Notes: generated by a model not told the origin, from the letters alone. A DNA stretch of 18,446 nucleotides from CAZVWH01 sp964631175 (GCA_964631175.1 CAZVWH010000059.1:1-18446); one strand, 5' to 3'. Counted from the first letter of the stretch, positions 6,926 to 14,599 are shown. Translations and numbers: made by a program.

Positions 6926-6998
6926 GCCCCCATCGTCTAGTGGCCAAGGATATCAGGTTCTCAACCTGGAGACAGGGGTTCGACTCCCCTTGGGGGTA
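6926..6998 (+). tRNA. tRNA-Glu (anticodon CUC)
   Basis: The 73-nt cloverleaf has acceptor GCCCCCA with TGGGGGT, a short GTC/GAT D stem, anticodon stem TCAGG/CCTGG around TTCTCAA (anticodon CTC) and T arm AGGGG-TTCGACT-CCCCT. The discriminator is A and CCA is not encoded. It probably shares a transcript with the tRNA-Met 99 bp upstream. The CUC isoacceptor reads GAG only. Confidence 0.93.
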
Positions 6999-7024
6999 TT
7001 TTGACCGACTCAGTCGGTCAAAAT
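6998..7024. terminator. Perfect 13-bp palindrome at the tRNA-Glu 3' end
   Basis: ATTTTGACCGACT (6998-7010) and AGTCGGTCAAAAT (7012-7024) are exact inverse complements around one base. The left arm begins on the tRNA discriminator base. No T-run follows, so termination is plausible but not assured. Confidence 0.5.
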
Positions 7025-7110
7025 AGAGCAGGTGAAAATTAGAACAGTAGAACAGTAGTGCAAATTAACAGTTGATAATTGTCATTTCTGTGTAGAAAAG
7101 AGTAGTGGTT

Positions 7111-7200
7111 GTCATTTCGAGCGAGCAGTAGGCGAGTCGAGAAATCTGTTTTTGAGTAGATTTCTCCGCTTCGTCCCCTGGGGACTTCGGTCGAAATGAC
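7111..7200 (-). repeat. GTCATTTCGA dispersed element, copy 1
   Basis: 90 bp with exact 10-bp terminal inverted repeats, GTCATTTCGA (7111-7120) and TCGAAATGAC (7191-7200). An inner pair is GAAATCT/AGATTTC. Read on the minus strand it matches the copy at 8581-8675 closely over its length. It lies in the 286-bp gap between the tRNAs and the next gene; a lone GTCATTTCTG at 7081 may be a remnant end. Confidence 0.85.
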
Positions 7201-7310
7201 GGTAAGTGTTTTCTGCAGAGCAATTCAAAAATTAAAATGTGAAATGCAAAATCAAGGAACCGCATGTCTTAAAATCCTTCATACAAAACTCATTCTGAAG
7301 GAGCAAAGAA

Positions 7311-7739
7311 TTGCCTAATGAACAACCAACAAAATTATCAACGATTGTCGGTGGTGGGCTGAGGTCAATAGCAGCTTCTGTCCCCGGTCTTGCATCTATA
7401 GGAAAAGCCTGGAGCGAATATGAAGATTATAAAACTGGAGAAAGAATAACTGAATTGATGAATAATTTAAAAAACAAACTCAAATCACTTCAAGATAGGA
7501 TTGGCAACATTGAAGATGTTTACCAAAAGACTAGGGACCAATTTTTTTCATTACTTGAAATTACTGTTGAAAAGGTGAGCAAGGAATTATCCAAACAAAA
7601 AAGAGAAATATATGCTGATGTGCTGACAAATCTGTCTTTTCAACAACACGAATATCCCTATGAAGATAAAGTTGCAGTAATTCATAGCTTGGACGCATTG
7701 AACCCTTCTGATCTGGAAGTGTTAAAACTATTTAGATAA
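7311..7739 (+). CDS. Hypothetical protein, 5' part of a gene split by an in-frame stop
   Basis: 142 residues, not recognised. It starts at a TTG (7311) with GAAGGAG about 8 nt upstream, which fixes the start. The N-terminus has a small-residue-rich helix (IVGGGLRSIAASVPGLASIG, about 12-31), followed by a long charged helical region with likely coiled coil (about 45-105). It ends ...LFR-TAA. The reading frame continues past the TAA without a further stop for 83 codons to 7988. The downstream peptide looks like the natural C-terminal part of the same protein. Both pieces use similar AT-rich codons, different from the GC-richer neighbours. Context gives no role. Confidence 0.65.
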   Translation: MPNEQPTKLSTIVGGGLRSIAASVPGLASIGKAWSEYEDYKTGERITELMNNLKNKLKSLQDRIGNIEDVYQKTRDQFFSLLEITVEKVSKELSKQKREIYADVLTNLSFQQHEYPYEDKVAVIHSLDALNPSDLEVLKLFR

Positions 7740-7988
7740 CAAGACCAATCCGCAGTAAAGGAGCTTAATTGGCAGAGTCTTAATTTGCCAGGAGACGATA
7801 ATCAGAAACTGGCTGAACTGGTAAGTATGCTTGTTAGACTCGAATCAAGAGGCTTAATTATTACTACTAAAATGCCTTCTGGTGTTGTTTTTGTTCCTGA
7901 TGGATTAGATCAATCGATTGCAAGAATGAGTGAAACACAATATAGGATATTACCATTAGGCCAAAGAATACTATCAACATTGGAATAG
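7740..7988 (+). pseudogene. Likely 3' part of the preceding gene, cut off by TAA at 7737-7739
   Basis: In frame with the gene above; the codons after the TAA read QDQSAVKELNWQSL and onward for 83 residues to the TAG ending at 7988. The segment contains LVSMLVRLESRGLI and ends RILPLGQRILSTLE, which has the feel of a winged-helix-like C-terminal module. A TTG at 7785 could start a 67-residue product, but no ribosome binding site stands at the right distance before it. A nonsense mutation, an assembly error or stop-codon readthrough could each explain the split. Confidence 0.6.
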
Positions 7989-8033
7989 CTGTTCATTTTT
8001 TGTGACCATTTTTAGCCTATTGAGAGACTTTTG

Positions 8034-8516
8034 ATGACAAACATTACTAAAAACGATGAACAGTATATGAAGCTTGCCATTGACCAGGCCAATATCGCTG
8101 AGGAAAATGGCGATGTGCCGATAGGGGCGGTTATCGTTTGTAAAGACCAAATCATCGGCAAGGCATACAACCAAAAAGAGCAGCTCAAAGACCCCACGGC
8201 ACACGCGGAAATAATTGCCCTGACACAGGCAGCGGCCTATATGCAGACATGGCGATTGAACGGCTGCACAATGTATGTTACTTTAGAGCCGTGCCCGATG
8301 TGTGCAGGTGCGCTTGTTTTAGCCAGAATTGACCGGCTCGTTTATGGCTGCGACGACCCAAAAACAGGTGCGGTAAAAAGTCTTTATAATATCGTGCAGG
8401 ATGAACGGCTGAACCATCGCCTGGAGGTTACGAGCGGTGTTCTGGCTGATGAATGTGCGGAATTGCTACAACGGTTTTTCCAAAAACGCAGAGAACAAAA
8501 TTCAGAGCAAAATTAA
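8034..8516 (+). CDS. tadA: tRNA-specific adenosine deaminase
   Basis: 160 residues from the ATG at 8034, with GAGAG 7-8 nt upstream; a TTG one codon earlier is a less likely start. Converts A34 to inosine in the tRNA-Arg anticodon. The zinc and catalytic motifs are complete: HAE at 57-59 (H57 ligand, E59 proton shuttle) and PCPMC at 86-90 (C87 and C90 ligands). TLEPCPMCAGA and the C-terminal RVxG-like helix region match bacterial TadA, and the length is normal. It overlaps nothing and is followed by the repeat-bearing start region of the lipoprotein gene. Confidence 0.94.
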   Translation: MTNITKNDEQYMKLAIDQANIAEENGDVPIGAVIVCKDQIIGKAYNQKEQLKDPTAHAEIIALTQAAAYMQTWRLNGCTMYVTLEPCPMCAGALVLARIDRLVYGCDDPKTGAVKSLYNIVQDERLNHRLEVTSGVLADECAELLQRFFQKRREQNSEQN

Positions 8517-8580
8517 TGATGGATGGTTTATGCAAAACGGTAACTTAACTAAAAACCTTGTTCTGTTGAGAAGCCCTACC

Positions 8581-8675
8581 GTCATTTCGACCGGAGTCCC
8601 GACTTGTCGGGACGAAGCGGAGAAATCTATTAAAAAACAGATTCCTCGACTCGGCTGCGCCTCACTCGGAATGAC
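8581..8675 (+). repeat. GTCATTTCGA dispersed element, copy 2, at a gene start
   Basis: 95 bp from GTCATTTCGA (8581-8590) to TCGGAATGAC (8666-8675), with inner hairpins such as GTCCCGACTTGTCGGGAC (8597-8614). It is inverted relative to the copy at 7111-7200. The ATG at 8671 that best starts the lipoprotein lies in its right end. Confidence 0.85.
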
Positions 8676-10194
8676 GTTTTCAACAAAGCGTAAAAACCTT
8701 ACAATTGGTCTTGCAATAGCTTGTATTTGTTTATTTTCCGTCGGCTGCCATTCAAGTGAGAATTCATACGGCATCTTCGAGCAGCAATCGGACATAGGCC
8801 AGGTTAAATATACCGGAACGACAAAATACGATTCAATTTTGAACGAATATCACATTACAGGCGACGGTGCAAATATATGGGGCAGAAGGGATGCTTTTCA
8901 TTACGTATGGAAACAGGTTCCAGGGGATTTGGAATTAACTACAGATATTTTCTGGCCAGGACAGGGAATGCATGAACACCGCAAGGCCGGCTGGATGATA
9001 CGTCAGGCCCTGGAAGCAGACAGTCCTTATGTTGATGCAGTTGTTCATGGTGACGGTCTCATATCACTACAGTATCGTTTAATAAAAGGTGGACCAACCG
9101 AGGAAATTCAATCTCCCATACCGGCACCTGCTACGTTAAAACTAACACGTGATGGAGATGTTTTTTCCCTATATGTATCAAAGGATGGAAATGCTTTTCA
9201 TCCTGTAGGGGCTATTTGCCTCGCTTTAGCAGAACCGGTGTATATAGGCCTGGCGGTCTGTTCGCATAATAATTCTACCGCTGAAAAAGCCATCTTCAAA
9301 AATGTGGGGATGAAGCTAAAAGGAGTTTACAGAGTGAAAGAACGAGTGTTGGAAAGCAGTTTAGAAATCATCAATATCGAAACAGGCGTAAGAAAAGTAA
9401 TTTACTCTTCTTACAACCACTTCGAAGCTCCGAACTGGTCACGTGACGGAAAGTATCTGCTGTTTAACAGTAAAGGAAAACTTTATACTATCGGTGTTGA
9501 TGGCGGAGAACCAAAGCAACTAAATACAGAATTCGCGGTTCGTTGTAACAATGACCACGGGTTCTCCCCTGATGGTAAGCTTATAGCGATAAGCCATCAT
9601 CACAAGGGTAAATCACTTATCTATGTACTGCCCAGTGAAGGAGGTTTGCCTCAGCAGATAACCGAATCAGGACCATCCTATTGGCATGGATGGTCACCGG
9701 ACGGTAAAACTTTGGCTTATTGTGCCGAAAGAAACGGCAATTATGATATTTACGTTATACCTGTCACCGGCAGGCAGGAATTGCGTTTAACTGATACTGA
9801 AGGCTTAGATGACGGTCCGGATTATTCTCACGACGGCCGATATATCTATTTTAATTCACAGCGCATAGGCGCGATGCGAATCTGGAGGATGGATGCAGAT
9901 GGCAAGAATCAAGAGCAGATTACTTTCGATGAGCAGTACGCCGATTGGTTTGCTCATCCATCTCGCGATGGAAAATGGATTATTTTTCTTTCCTATAACA
10001 GAGATGTAGAGGGACATCCTGCCAACAAAGAAGTAGCGTTGCGAATTATGCCGACTTCAGAAGGGAAACCGCGAGTACTAACCAGATTATTTGGTGGACA
10101 GGGAACAATCAATGTTCCCTCGTGGTCACCTGATAGTAAGTATGCAGCTTTTGTAAGTTATCGACTGATAGGTACAGAACCTTTTCAAGATTAA
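8671..10194 (+). CDS. Lipoprotein with DUF1349-like domain and TolB-like beta-propeller
   Basis: 507 residues from the ATG at 8671. This start gives a clean lipoprotein signal: KRK n-region, hydrophobic core, then FSVGC with C26 as lipidated cysteine. The open frame extends upstream through a dispersed repeat to an ATG at 8530, which would bury the signal, so 8671 is preferred despite a weak ribosome binding site. Residues about 28-205 form a concanavalin-like DUF1349 domain (GDGANIWG, AGWMIRQ). The same domain type occurs in the LamG protein at 14764-18156. Residues about 240-500 carry PD40/TolB-type propeller repeats (WSRDGKYLLF, FSPDGKLIAI, WSPDGKTLAY, YSHDGRYIYF, WSPDSKYAAF). Probably an envelope-anchored carbohydrate- or protein-binding factor. 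ldh begins only 19 bp downstream, so co-transcription is likely. Confidence 0.85.
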   Translation: MTFSTKRKNLTIGLAIACICLFSVGCHSSENSYGIFEQQSDIGQVKYTGTTKYDSILNEYHITGDGANIWGRRDAFHYVWKQVPGDLELTTDIFWPGQGMHEHRKAGWMIRQALEADSPYVDAVVHGDGLISLQYRLIKGGPTEEIQSPIPAPATLKLTRDGDVFSLYVSKDGNAFHPVGAICLALAEPVYIGLAVCSHNNSTAEKAIFKNVGMKLKGVYRVKERVLESSLEIINIETGVRKVIYSSYNHFEAPNWSRDGKYLLFNSKGKLYTIGVDGGEPKQLNTEFAVRCNNDHGFSPDGKLIAISHHHKGKSLIYVLPSEGGLPQQITESGPSYWHGWSPDGKTLAYCAERNGNYDIYVIPVTGRQELRLTDTEGLDDGPDYSHDGRYIYFNSQRIGAMRIWRMDADGKNQEQITFDEQYADWFAHPSRDGKWIIFLSYNRDVEGHPANKEVALRIMPTSEGKPRVLTRLFGGQGTINVPSWSPDSKYAAFVSYRLIGTEPFQD

Positions 10195-10213
10195 AAATAT
10201 CTGCGAGGTCATT

Positions 10214-11161
10214 ATGCCTTATCGTCAAAAAAAGGTTGTTGTGATTGGAGCGGGATCGGTTGGCACTGCCTATATCTACGCTCTATTGCCCAGAGGTGTA
10301 GCTGGAGAGATTGCTCTTATAGACATCGACCAAAATCGCGTCGAGGGGGAGGTTCTTGACCTTTCACACGGGTCGCCTTTCATACCGCCGGTAAATATAA
10401 AAAAGGGTGACTACTCGGACTGCGCCGACGCCGATGTCATTGTGGTTACAGCCGGTGCTAAGCAGCAACCAGGCCAGAGTCGGATAGACTTGATTCAGAA
10501 TAATACCCAGATTATCAGAACGATTTGCAGGCAAATCGCAAAGCACGATAACTCCGCTGTTTTGGTCATGGTAACAAATCCGGTCGATGCGCTTGTCTAT
10601 GTGGCCTTAAAGGAGCTAAATTGGGACCATCGGCGTGTAATAGGCTCCGGTACTGTGCTGGATAGCGCAAGATTCAAATATCTGCTCAGCCGACATTGCG
10701 GGATTGATGCCCGTAACGTCCACGCATATATTCTCGGCGAGCACGGCGATAGCGAATTCGCCGCCTGGAGTATGTGTCATATTGCGGGCGTGTCCCTGCG
10801 CCAATATTGCAGGATATGCAGAAAATGTAATTATAAAGAACACCACCGTAGGATAGCTGAAGAGGCTCGCAGCTCCGCTTATCATATTATCGACTACAAA
10901 GGCTCAACATATTACGGAATCGGATTGTCGCTTGTCCGCATTACCGAGGCAATCTTACGAAATGAGCACAGCATCCTGACTGTATCGAGTTTTTTGGATG
11001 GCCAATATGGAATTAAGGATGTTTGTCTTAGTGTGCCGTGTGTGCTAGGCGATAGGGGGGTAGGAATGACCATTAATGCAGAGTTGGCCGACGAAGAATT
11101 AGAGGCTTTGCGAGCTTCTGCAAAGACAATAAGGAAGGTGCTCAACCAGATTAACGTTTAG
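10214..11161 (+). CDS. ldh: L-lactate dehydrogenase
   Basis: 315 residues, cytoplasmic, NAD-dependent. Interconverts pyruvate and lactate, regenerating NAD in fermentation. The Rossmann motif GAGSVG is at 12-17 with D37 as the likely NAD selector. The substrate loop reads AGAKQQPGQSR (80-90); Q84 sits where malate dehydrogenases have arginine, favouring lactate over malate. R90, D150 and R153 (VLDSARF) and the proton-relay H177 (GEHGDSE) are all present. The start has GAGGT 5 nt upstream. A small cysteine- and histidine-rich insertion is visible around 196-210 (CRICRKCNYKEHH), which is uncommon in the family. The TAG stop lies in GTTTAG at the edge of a dispersed repeat. Confidence 0.92.
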   Translation: MPYRQKKVVVIGAGSVGTAYIYALLPRGVAGEIALIDIDQNRVEGEVLDLSHGSPFIPPVNIKKGDYSDCADADVIVVTAGAKQQPGQSRIDLIQNNTQIIRTICRQIAKHDNSAVLVMVTNPVDALVYVALKELNWDHRRVIGSGTVLDSARFKYLLSRHCGIDARNVHAYILGEHGDSEFAAWSMCHIAGVSLRQYCRICRKCNYKEHHRRIAEEARSSAYHIIDYKGSTYYGIGLSLVRITEAILRNEHSILTVSSFLDGQYGIKDVCLSVPCVLGDRGVGMTINAELADEELEALRASAKTIRKVLNQINV

Positions 11162-11272
11162 CCGTCGCCGGCATTTATCTGCCGTAAGGCATCCCTTAGC
11201 GGACTTCGTAGTACAACTCTGTTCTCCGGAGTATCAATACGAAGGAGAACTACGGAGAAGGACGGCGACGGA
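11156..11272. repeat. GTTTAGCCG element at the ldh stop codon
   Basis: Starts GTTTAG, then exact 9-bp terminal inverted repeats CCGTCGCCG (11162-11170) and CGGCGACGG (11263-11271). The core contains CTTCGTAGTAC, TTCTCCGGAG and CTACGGAGAAGGACGGCGAC. A related copy is at 18334-18425. Confidence 0.75.
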
Positions 11273-11334
11273 TAGGGATAGCTCTTAACATTTAATCTCA
11301 TCTATCTACCAGCACCACGAGTGGCAAAAGTAAA

Positions 11335-11384
11335 AGCCCTGCCCACAGCCGTTCGACTTCGCTCAGGCCAGGGGTGGCAGGGCT
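11335..11384. terminator. Convergent hairpin between ldh and the GH106 gene
   Basis: AGCCCTGCC (11335-11343) pairs with GGCAGGGCT (11376-11384), with a palindromic repeat segment (TTCGACTTCGCTCAGG) in the loop. The right arm overlaps the GH106 stop codon at 11383-11385. It could terminate both converging transcripts; A-rich sequence precedes it on the left, which gives a U-run for the minus-strand transcript. Confidence 0.55.
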
Positions 11385-14300
11385 AATCGTCGAATGTTGT
11401 ACTTCGTCTGTCTTCTGTCCCTTCGGCTGCGCTCAGGGCAGGCCTCTGTCTTCCGCAACAGAGAATCTGCACGGGCCCAAGCAGGCCGCTATCCAGTGGT
11501 TGCCAGTCCGGCTTGACCTGAATATTTGTTTTTGTCAAACGCTCTTCCACAGACAATTTCTGATCAGCTAAAAGACGATTGCGCCAGGAATTGACCACAA
11601 CAATTTCCAGCTCGTTTTGACCTGTTTTTAGCACACCTGAAATATCCACCTGGAAAGGCTTGGTCCACACAACGCCAAGGTCTTTGCCATTAAGTTGAAC
11701 TGCGGCGATGCCAACATCCTTGACATCTCCCAAATCCAGCCAGTAGGAATCCGTGTCACTCAGTTGTAATGCACAGTCAAATATTTTTTTATAGGTGGCT
11801 TTTCCAGAGTAGTTTTTGACATTTGGATCGGAGTGGTTTGTCCAGCTGATTAGCGTGTCAAAAGTAACAGACTGCGGCCCACCCCAGGCAGGATCAAAAT
11901 TGACGTCCCAAGAACCTTCTATGATATAGATAGGCTGCAGCTCTCGTACGTTCGTAGTGGCCGAACCCTGCTGAGTTTCTGGAATAGGTTTGTGAAAGAT
12001 AACAAACCATGAGCCGTACGGGGCAAAGTGCAGGGGAACCTCGGTTCTCCCATTGGTTCGACTGTGCTCACCACCCTGAGCCTGTCGAAGGGCGGTTTGC
12101 TTAAAGGCCTTAGCTTCACAAATATCACCATTCAGTGGGTTCCACAGTTCCGGCTGTCGGCTCTCTATTCGGAACGTGCATGTTACGTCCTGCGTTTGGT
12201 CTGTCTGGTTACAGACAAAATACATATCCGCATCTTGGATTTTATAATGAATATAGTCTAAGATCGCTGTCAAAACGTCGGCTTGAATTTTAAAGTCAGG
12301 CTTAATACCCATCTGTAAAAGCACCTGATGGGCTTTATAGCCCCAGATAACTTTGCCATTCCCAAAAGCGTGTTCTCCGGTAGGCTGATTGTCTAATCCC
12401 CAGACCGGATCCGCCAGATTTGCAAATTCCTCGTCGCATCGGGGATAATCTGTTAAGCTGACAGTCTTAAGCGGTTTGTATCCTAAAACTGTCGCCCCGT
12501 TATAAACTAACTCTTTGATTTTCTTTAACGCAGCCAATGACAGGACTCTATGATCCGGCAACACTAACAGTCGATACTGCATACCGCTATCCAGGCAAAT
12601 GCAGCCGTCGGAAACTGTTGTTTGCTCAAGCAGAACCTCTTCGCTGACCGCATCGTAATCATACCCCGGTAAGACGCCGGCAGGGTCGTCCTCTTTGAGC
12701 CGACGCAGGTTAGGGACGTGATCACCCTGATAATATAGGCAATCGGCCACGAACTTACCCTGTTGCAGCAAAAACTGGCAGCGGTGCAGATAGTCGAGAA
12801 AGGCATCGGCATACTCCCACCAGGTGACATTGGGATTAAAGTGTGTGCCGGCAAAGTATTCCTGGCCTGGTAGTCCCATCTCTTTGGGTGAGCAGGTAAA
12901 AGTATGAATAAAGCACAGGTTCAGGCCTGAGCAGACCTCGTGGTCGAATGTCGGTTTGTGAGACGACCAGAGCACATCATTCCAATGCGGTCCAATCGAG
13001 GTAAAGGCCTCGGCTCCTACGAATTTTAAGCCGTAAGTATGAGCTGCTGAAGAGGTTTGCTTTACGTAGAACCGTTCAAAAGGACGTGGTCGATGCGGCG
13101 ACGGCACCCAGAATTCACCCATGGTTATGTCACTGCGTCCTAAACATTTAAGCCCATCAAAGGGGCCTGCATGTGGCCCGCCGGACTCAGGGGCAGTCCC
13201 CATGCCGCGCTGGCGAGCCAATTCGGCAAAGTATTGATAATGATTTTCTGCAATGCAATCGCCCACGGTCTTGCGGAAATCCGCTAAAAAGCGATTGCTG
13301 ACGTCACGGTTTTCAATAATTTTTCCTGCGATAACCGGTAGATACGACGTGAGGTCGTAACAACGACGCTTGGCGAACTCCCGCTGAAAATGCTGGCTCC
13401 AGTTGGCTCCGCCACATTCCCAGCTATCGGTACACAAATACTTTAGGGTTTGTCCGACTAACGGCCCAGCTTCGTCTAATATTGGTACAACCACTTGATC
13501 CCAATACTGCTTGAATATTTCAGAATCCATATAATCAATCACAAGACCCTGCCAGTCGCCGCTGGACGTGGAAACACGGGCACTGCCTAAGGTGAAACCA
13601 AAACGAAGCACTACCCATTTGCCCGGTGGTACTTGCCAATTCAATATGCCGTCAGATGAGAGTTTATCAGTAAGATTGATAATGTCTTTTACAGATGCGT
13701 CCTCTTCACTCTCAACAGCCGGGACATCTTCCAAGAGAAACCGGCAATCCGGCGCATCCCAGCCAATTTCATCAAAAACCGCCTTTTTCTCCAGATCGCG
13801 AATCGGTTCGTGTTCACCTGAGACCTCATCCTTGGCGGGATAAGCCAGCACAGCGATGTCACGATAGTAATCAGACTGGTGTTTGGGTATAGGTAGTTGA
13901 AGTGGCTTGGACGTCGGACCTTCGATTTGTATTTCTGACCAGGTCAGGGTCTTGGCTGCCATATCCGGCGTCACCATCGGCCCGCCCAGATTCCATCCGC
14001 TGGTAATATTCAAGCTCAGCTCCAGTCCGAGCCGATTGGCCTCTCTAACGGCATGTATAAAAAATTCCCGCCATTGTGGACTGGCAAAAAGCGGCCCTGC
14101 CGGAACCTGGCGATTGCCGCGTTGCTCCGCTCCGCCGGCGTCAAAAATCAAGGCGCCGCTGAAGCCCTTGGCCTTCATCTGCTCCAAATCCCGGCTAATC
14201 GCCTCCTTGGTGACATTGCTATTGAGCCACCACCAGAAACAGCGCACCCCGGCACTTTGCGGTGGGCGTTTGAAACCTTTTCTTAAATCGGCATAAGAAT

Positions 14301-14466
14301 CTTCTTCAGCTACGGCTCCGTGCTCCGCCGAGATGACTTGTCCAAAGGTTTGGCCATCCCCTCGACTGCGCTCGGGACAGGCTCCTTGGCTCCGCTCGGT
14401 GCAGAGGAACAAAAACAAGCAAACACTGAAGAGCAGCCATACAGTCATTACAGCTTTTTTGCTCAT
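11383..14466 (-). CDS. Secreted GH106-type glycoside hydrolase (alpha-L-rhamnosidase-like)
   Basis: 1027 residues from the ATG at 14466; the frame is open to 14547, but 14466 gives a signal peptide (MSKKAVMTVWLLFSVCLFLF). Likely releases terminal rhamnose from plant or algal polysaccharides outside the cytoplasm. GH106-type signatures: CFWWWLNSNVTKEAISRDLE near 76-95, DSWECGGANW near 347-356, and ESGGPHAGPFDGLKCLGR with MGEFW near 427-453. The C-terminal 130 residues form a beta-sandwich (VQLNGKDLGVVWTKPF, GQNELEIVVVNSWRNR) usual in this family. Odd points: residues about 24-60 contain ACPERSRG, residues near 795-805 contain ALRQAQGGEHSRTNG, and the last 22 residues contain RPALSAAEG. All three are encoded by dispersed palindromic repeats inserted in frame. 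Substrate is a family-based inference. Confidence 0.85.
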   Translation of the reverse strand: MSKKAVMTVWLLFSVCLFLFLCTERSQGACPERSRGDGQTFGQVISAEHGAVAEEDSYADLRKGFKRPPQSAGVRCFWWWLNSNVTKEAISRDLEQMKAKGFSGALIFDAGGAEQRGNRQVPAGPLFASPQWREFFIHAVREANRLGLELSLNITSGWNLGGPMVTPDMAAKTLTWSEIQIEGPTSKPLQLPIPKHQSDYYRDIAVLAYPAKDEVSGEHEPIRDLEKKAVFDEIGWDAPDCRFLLEDVPAVESEEDASVKDIINLTDKLSSDGILNWQVPPGKWVVLRFGFTLGSARVSTSSGDWQGLVIDYMDSEIFKQYWDQVVVPILDEAGPLVGQTLKYLCTDSWECGGANWSQHFQREFAKRRCYDLTSYLPVIAGKIIENRDVSNRFLADFRKTVGDCIAENHYQYFAELARQRGMGTAPESGGPHAGPFDGLKCLGRSDITMGEFWVPSPHRPRPFERFYVKQTSSAAHTYGLKFVGAEAFTSIGPHWNDVLWSSHKPTFDHEVCSGLNLCFIHTFTCSPKEMGLPGQEYFAGTHFNPNVTWWEYADAFLDYLHRCQFLLQQGKFVADCLYYQGDHVPNLRRLKEDDPAGVLPGYDYDAVSEEVLLEQTTVSDGCICLDSGMQYRLLVLPDHRVLSLAALKKIKELVYNGATVLGYKPLKTVSLTDYPRCDEEFANLADPVWGLDNQPTGEHAFGNGKVIWGYKAHQVLLQMGIKPDFKIQADVLTAILDYIHYKIQDADMYFVCNQTDQTQDVTCTFRIESRQPELWNPLNGDICEAKAFKQTALRQAQGGEHSRTNGRTEVPLHFAPYGSWFVIFHKPIPETQQGSATTNVRELQPIYIIEGSWDVNFDPAWGGPQSVTFDTLISWTNHSDPNVKNYSGKATYKKIFDCALQLSDTDSYWLDLGDVKDVGIAAVQLNGKDLGVVWTKPFQVDISGVLKTGQNELEIVVVNSWRNRLLADQKLSVEERLTKTNIQVKPDWQPLDSGLLGPVQILCCGRQRPALSAAEGTEDRRSTTFDD
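11395..11459. repeat. Repeat cluster encoding the GH106 C-terminal tail
   Basis: Contains TCTGTCTTCTGTCCC, CTTCGGCTGCGCTCAGGGC and CCTCTGTCTTCC. On the minus strand it is ACAGAAGACAG-type words around a GCCCTGAGCGCAGCCGAAG palindrome. It follows the conserved end of the enzyme (LLGPVQIL). Confidence 0.75.
12053..12098. repeat. In-frame palindromic repeat inside the GH106 gene
   Basis: TTCGACTGTGCTCA and CCCTGAGCCTGTCGAAGGG form the core. On the minus strand it encodes ALRQAQGGEHSRTNG between conserved segments, without breaking the frame. Confidence 0.75.
14305..14400. repeat. Two palindromic repeats behind the GH106 signal peptide
   Basis: CTACGGCTCCGTGCTCCGCC (14310-14329) matches the repeat at 32-51, and CTCGACTGCGCTCGGGACAG (14361-14380) belongs to the GACTGCGCTC family. 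Both are translated in frame, as ISAEHGAVAE and ACPERSRG. Confidence 0.75.
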
Positions 14467-14599
14467 CGTTTTCTTTGCTTTACACACAACGTAAAAAAGA
14501 AACCGCTCGCGAGAAATTATACCGCTTATGAAGCCATGGATACACATAAATACACGGAGTAATATTAAAGAAACAAAAAGCTGAAAAATAATGTATTGG

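Noticed and set aside
6665..6940. 91-codon plus-strand open frame
   Set aside because: It runs through the tRNA-Met gene and ends in the tRNA-Glu gene; no ribosome binding site.
7065..7265. 66-codon minus-strand open frame
   Set aside because: It is a translation of the GTCATTTCGA dispersed element (DEAEKSTQKQISRL-type peptide), not a gene.
7785..7988. Separate 67-residue gene starting at TTG
   Set aside because: In frame with the upstream gene and without a properly spaced ribosome binding site; better read as the cut-off 3' part.
8437..8670. Upstream extension of the lipoprotein inside tadA
   Set aside because: It overlaps the end of tadA in another frame and reads through a dispersed repeat; it would bury the lipoprotein signal peptide.
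8740..9300. Functional link between the DUF1349 domain (once named regulation of enolase protein 1) and the permuted enolase
   Set aside because: The name is a historical label; the domain is a concanavalin-like fold in secreted proteins, so the co-occurrence is most likely coincidental.
14467..14547. 27-residue N-terminal extension of the GH106 protein
   Set aside because: The downstream ATG at 14466 gives a normal signal peptide; the extension would put about 27 residues in front of it.
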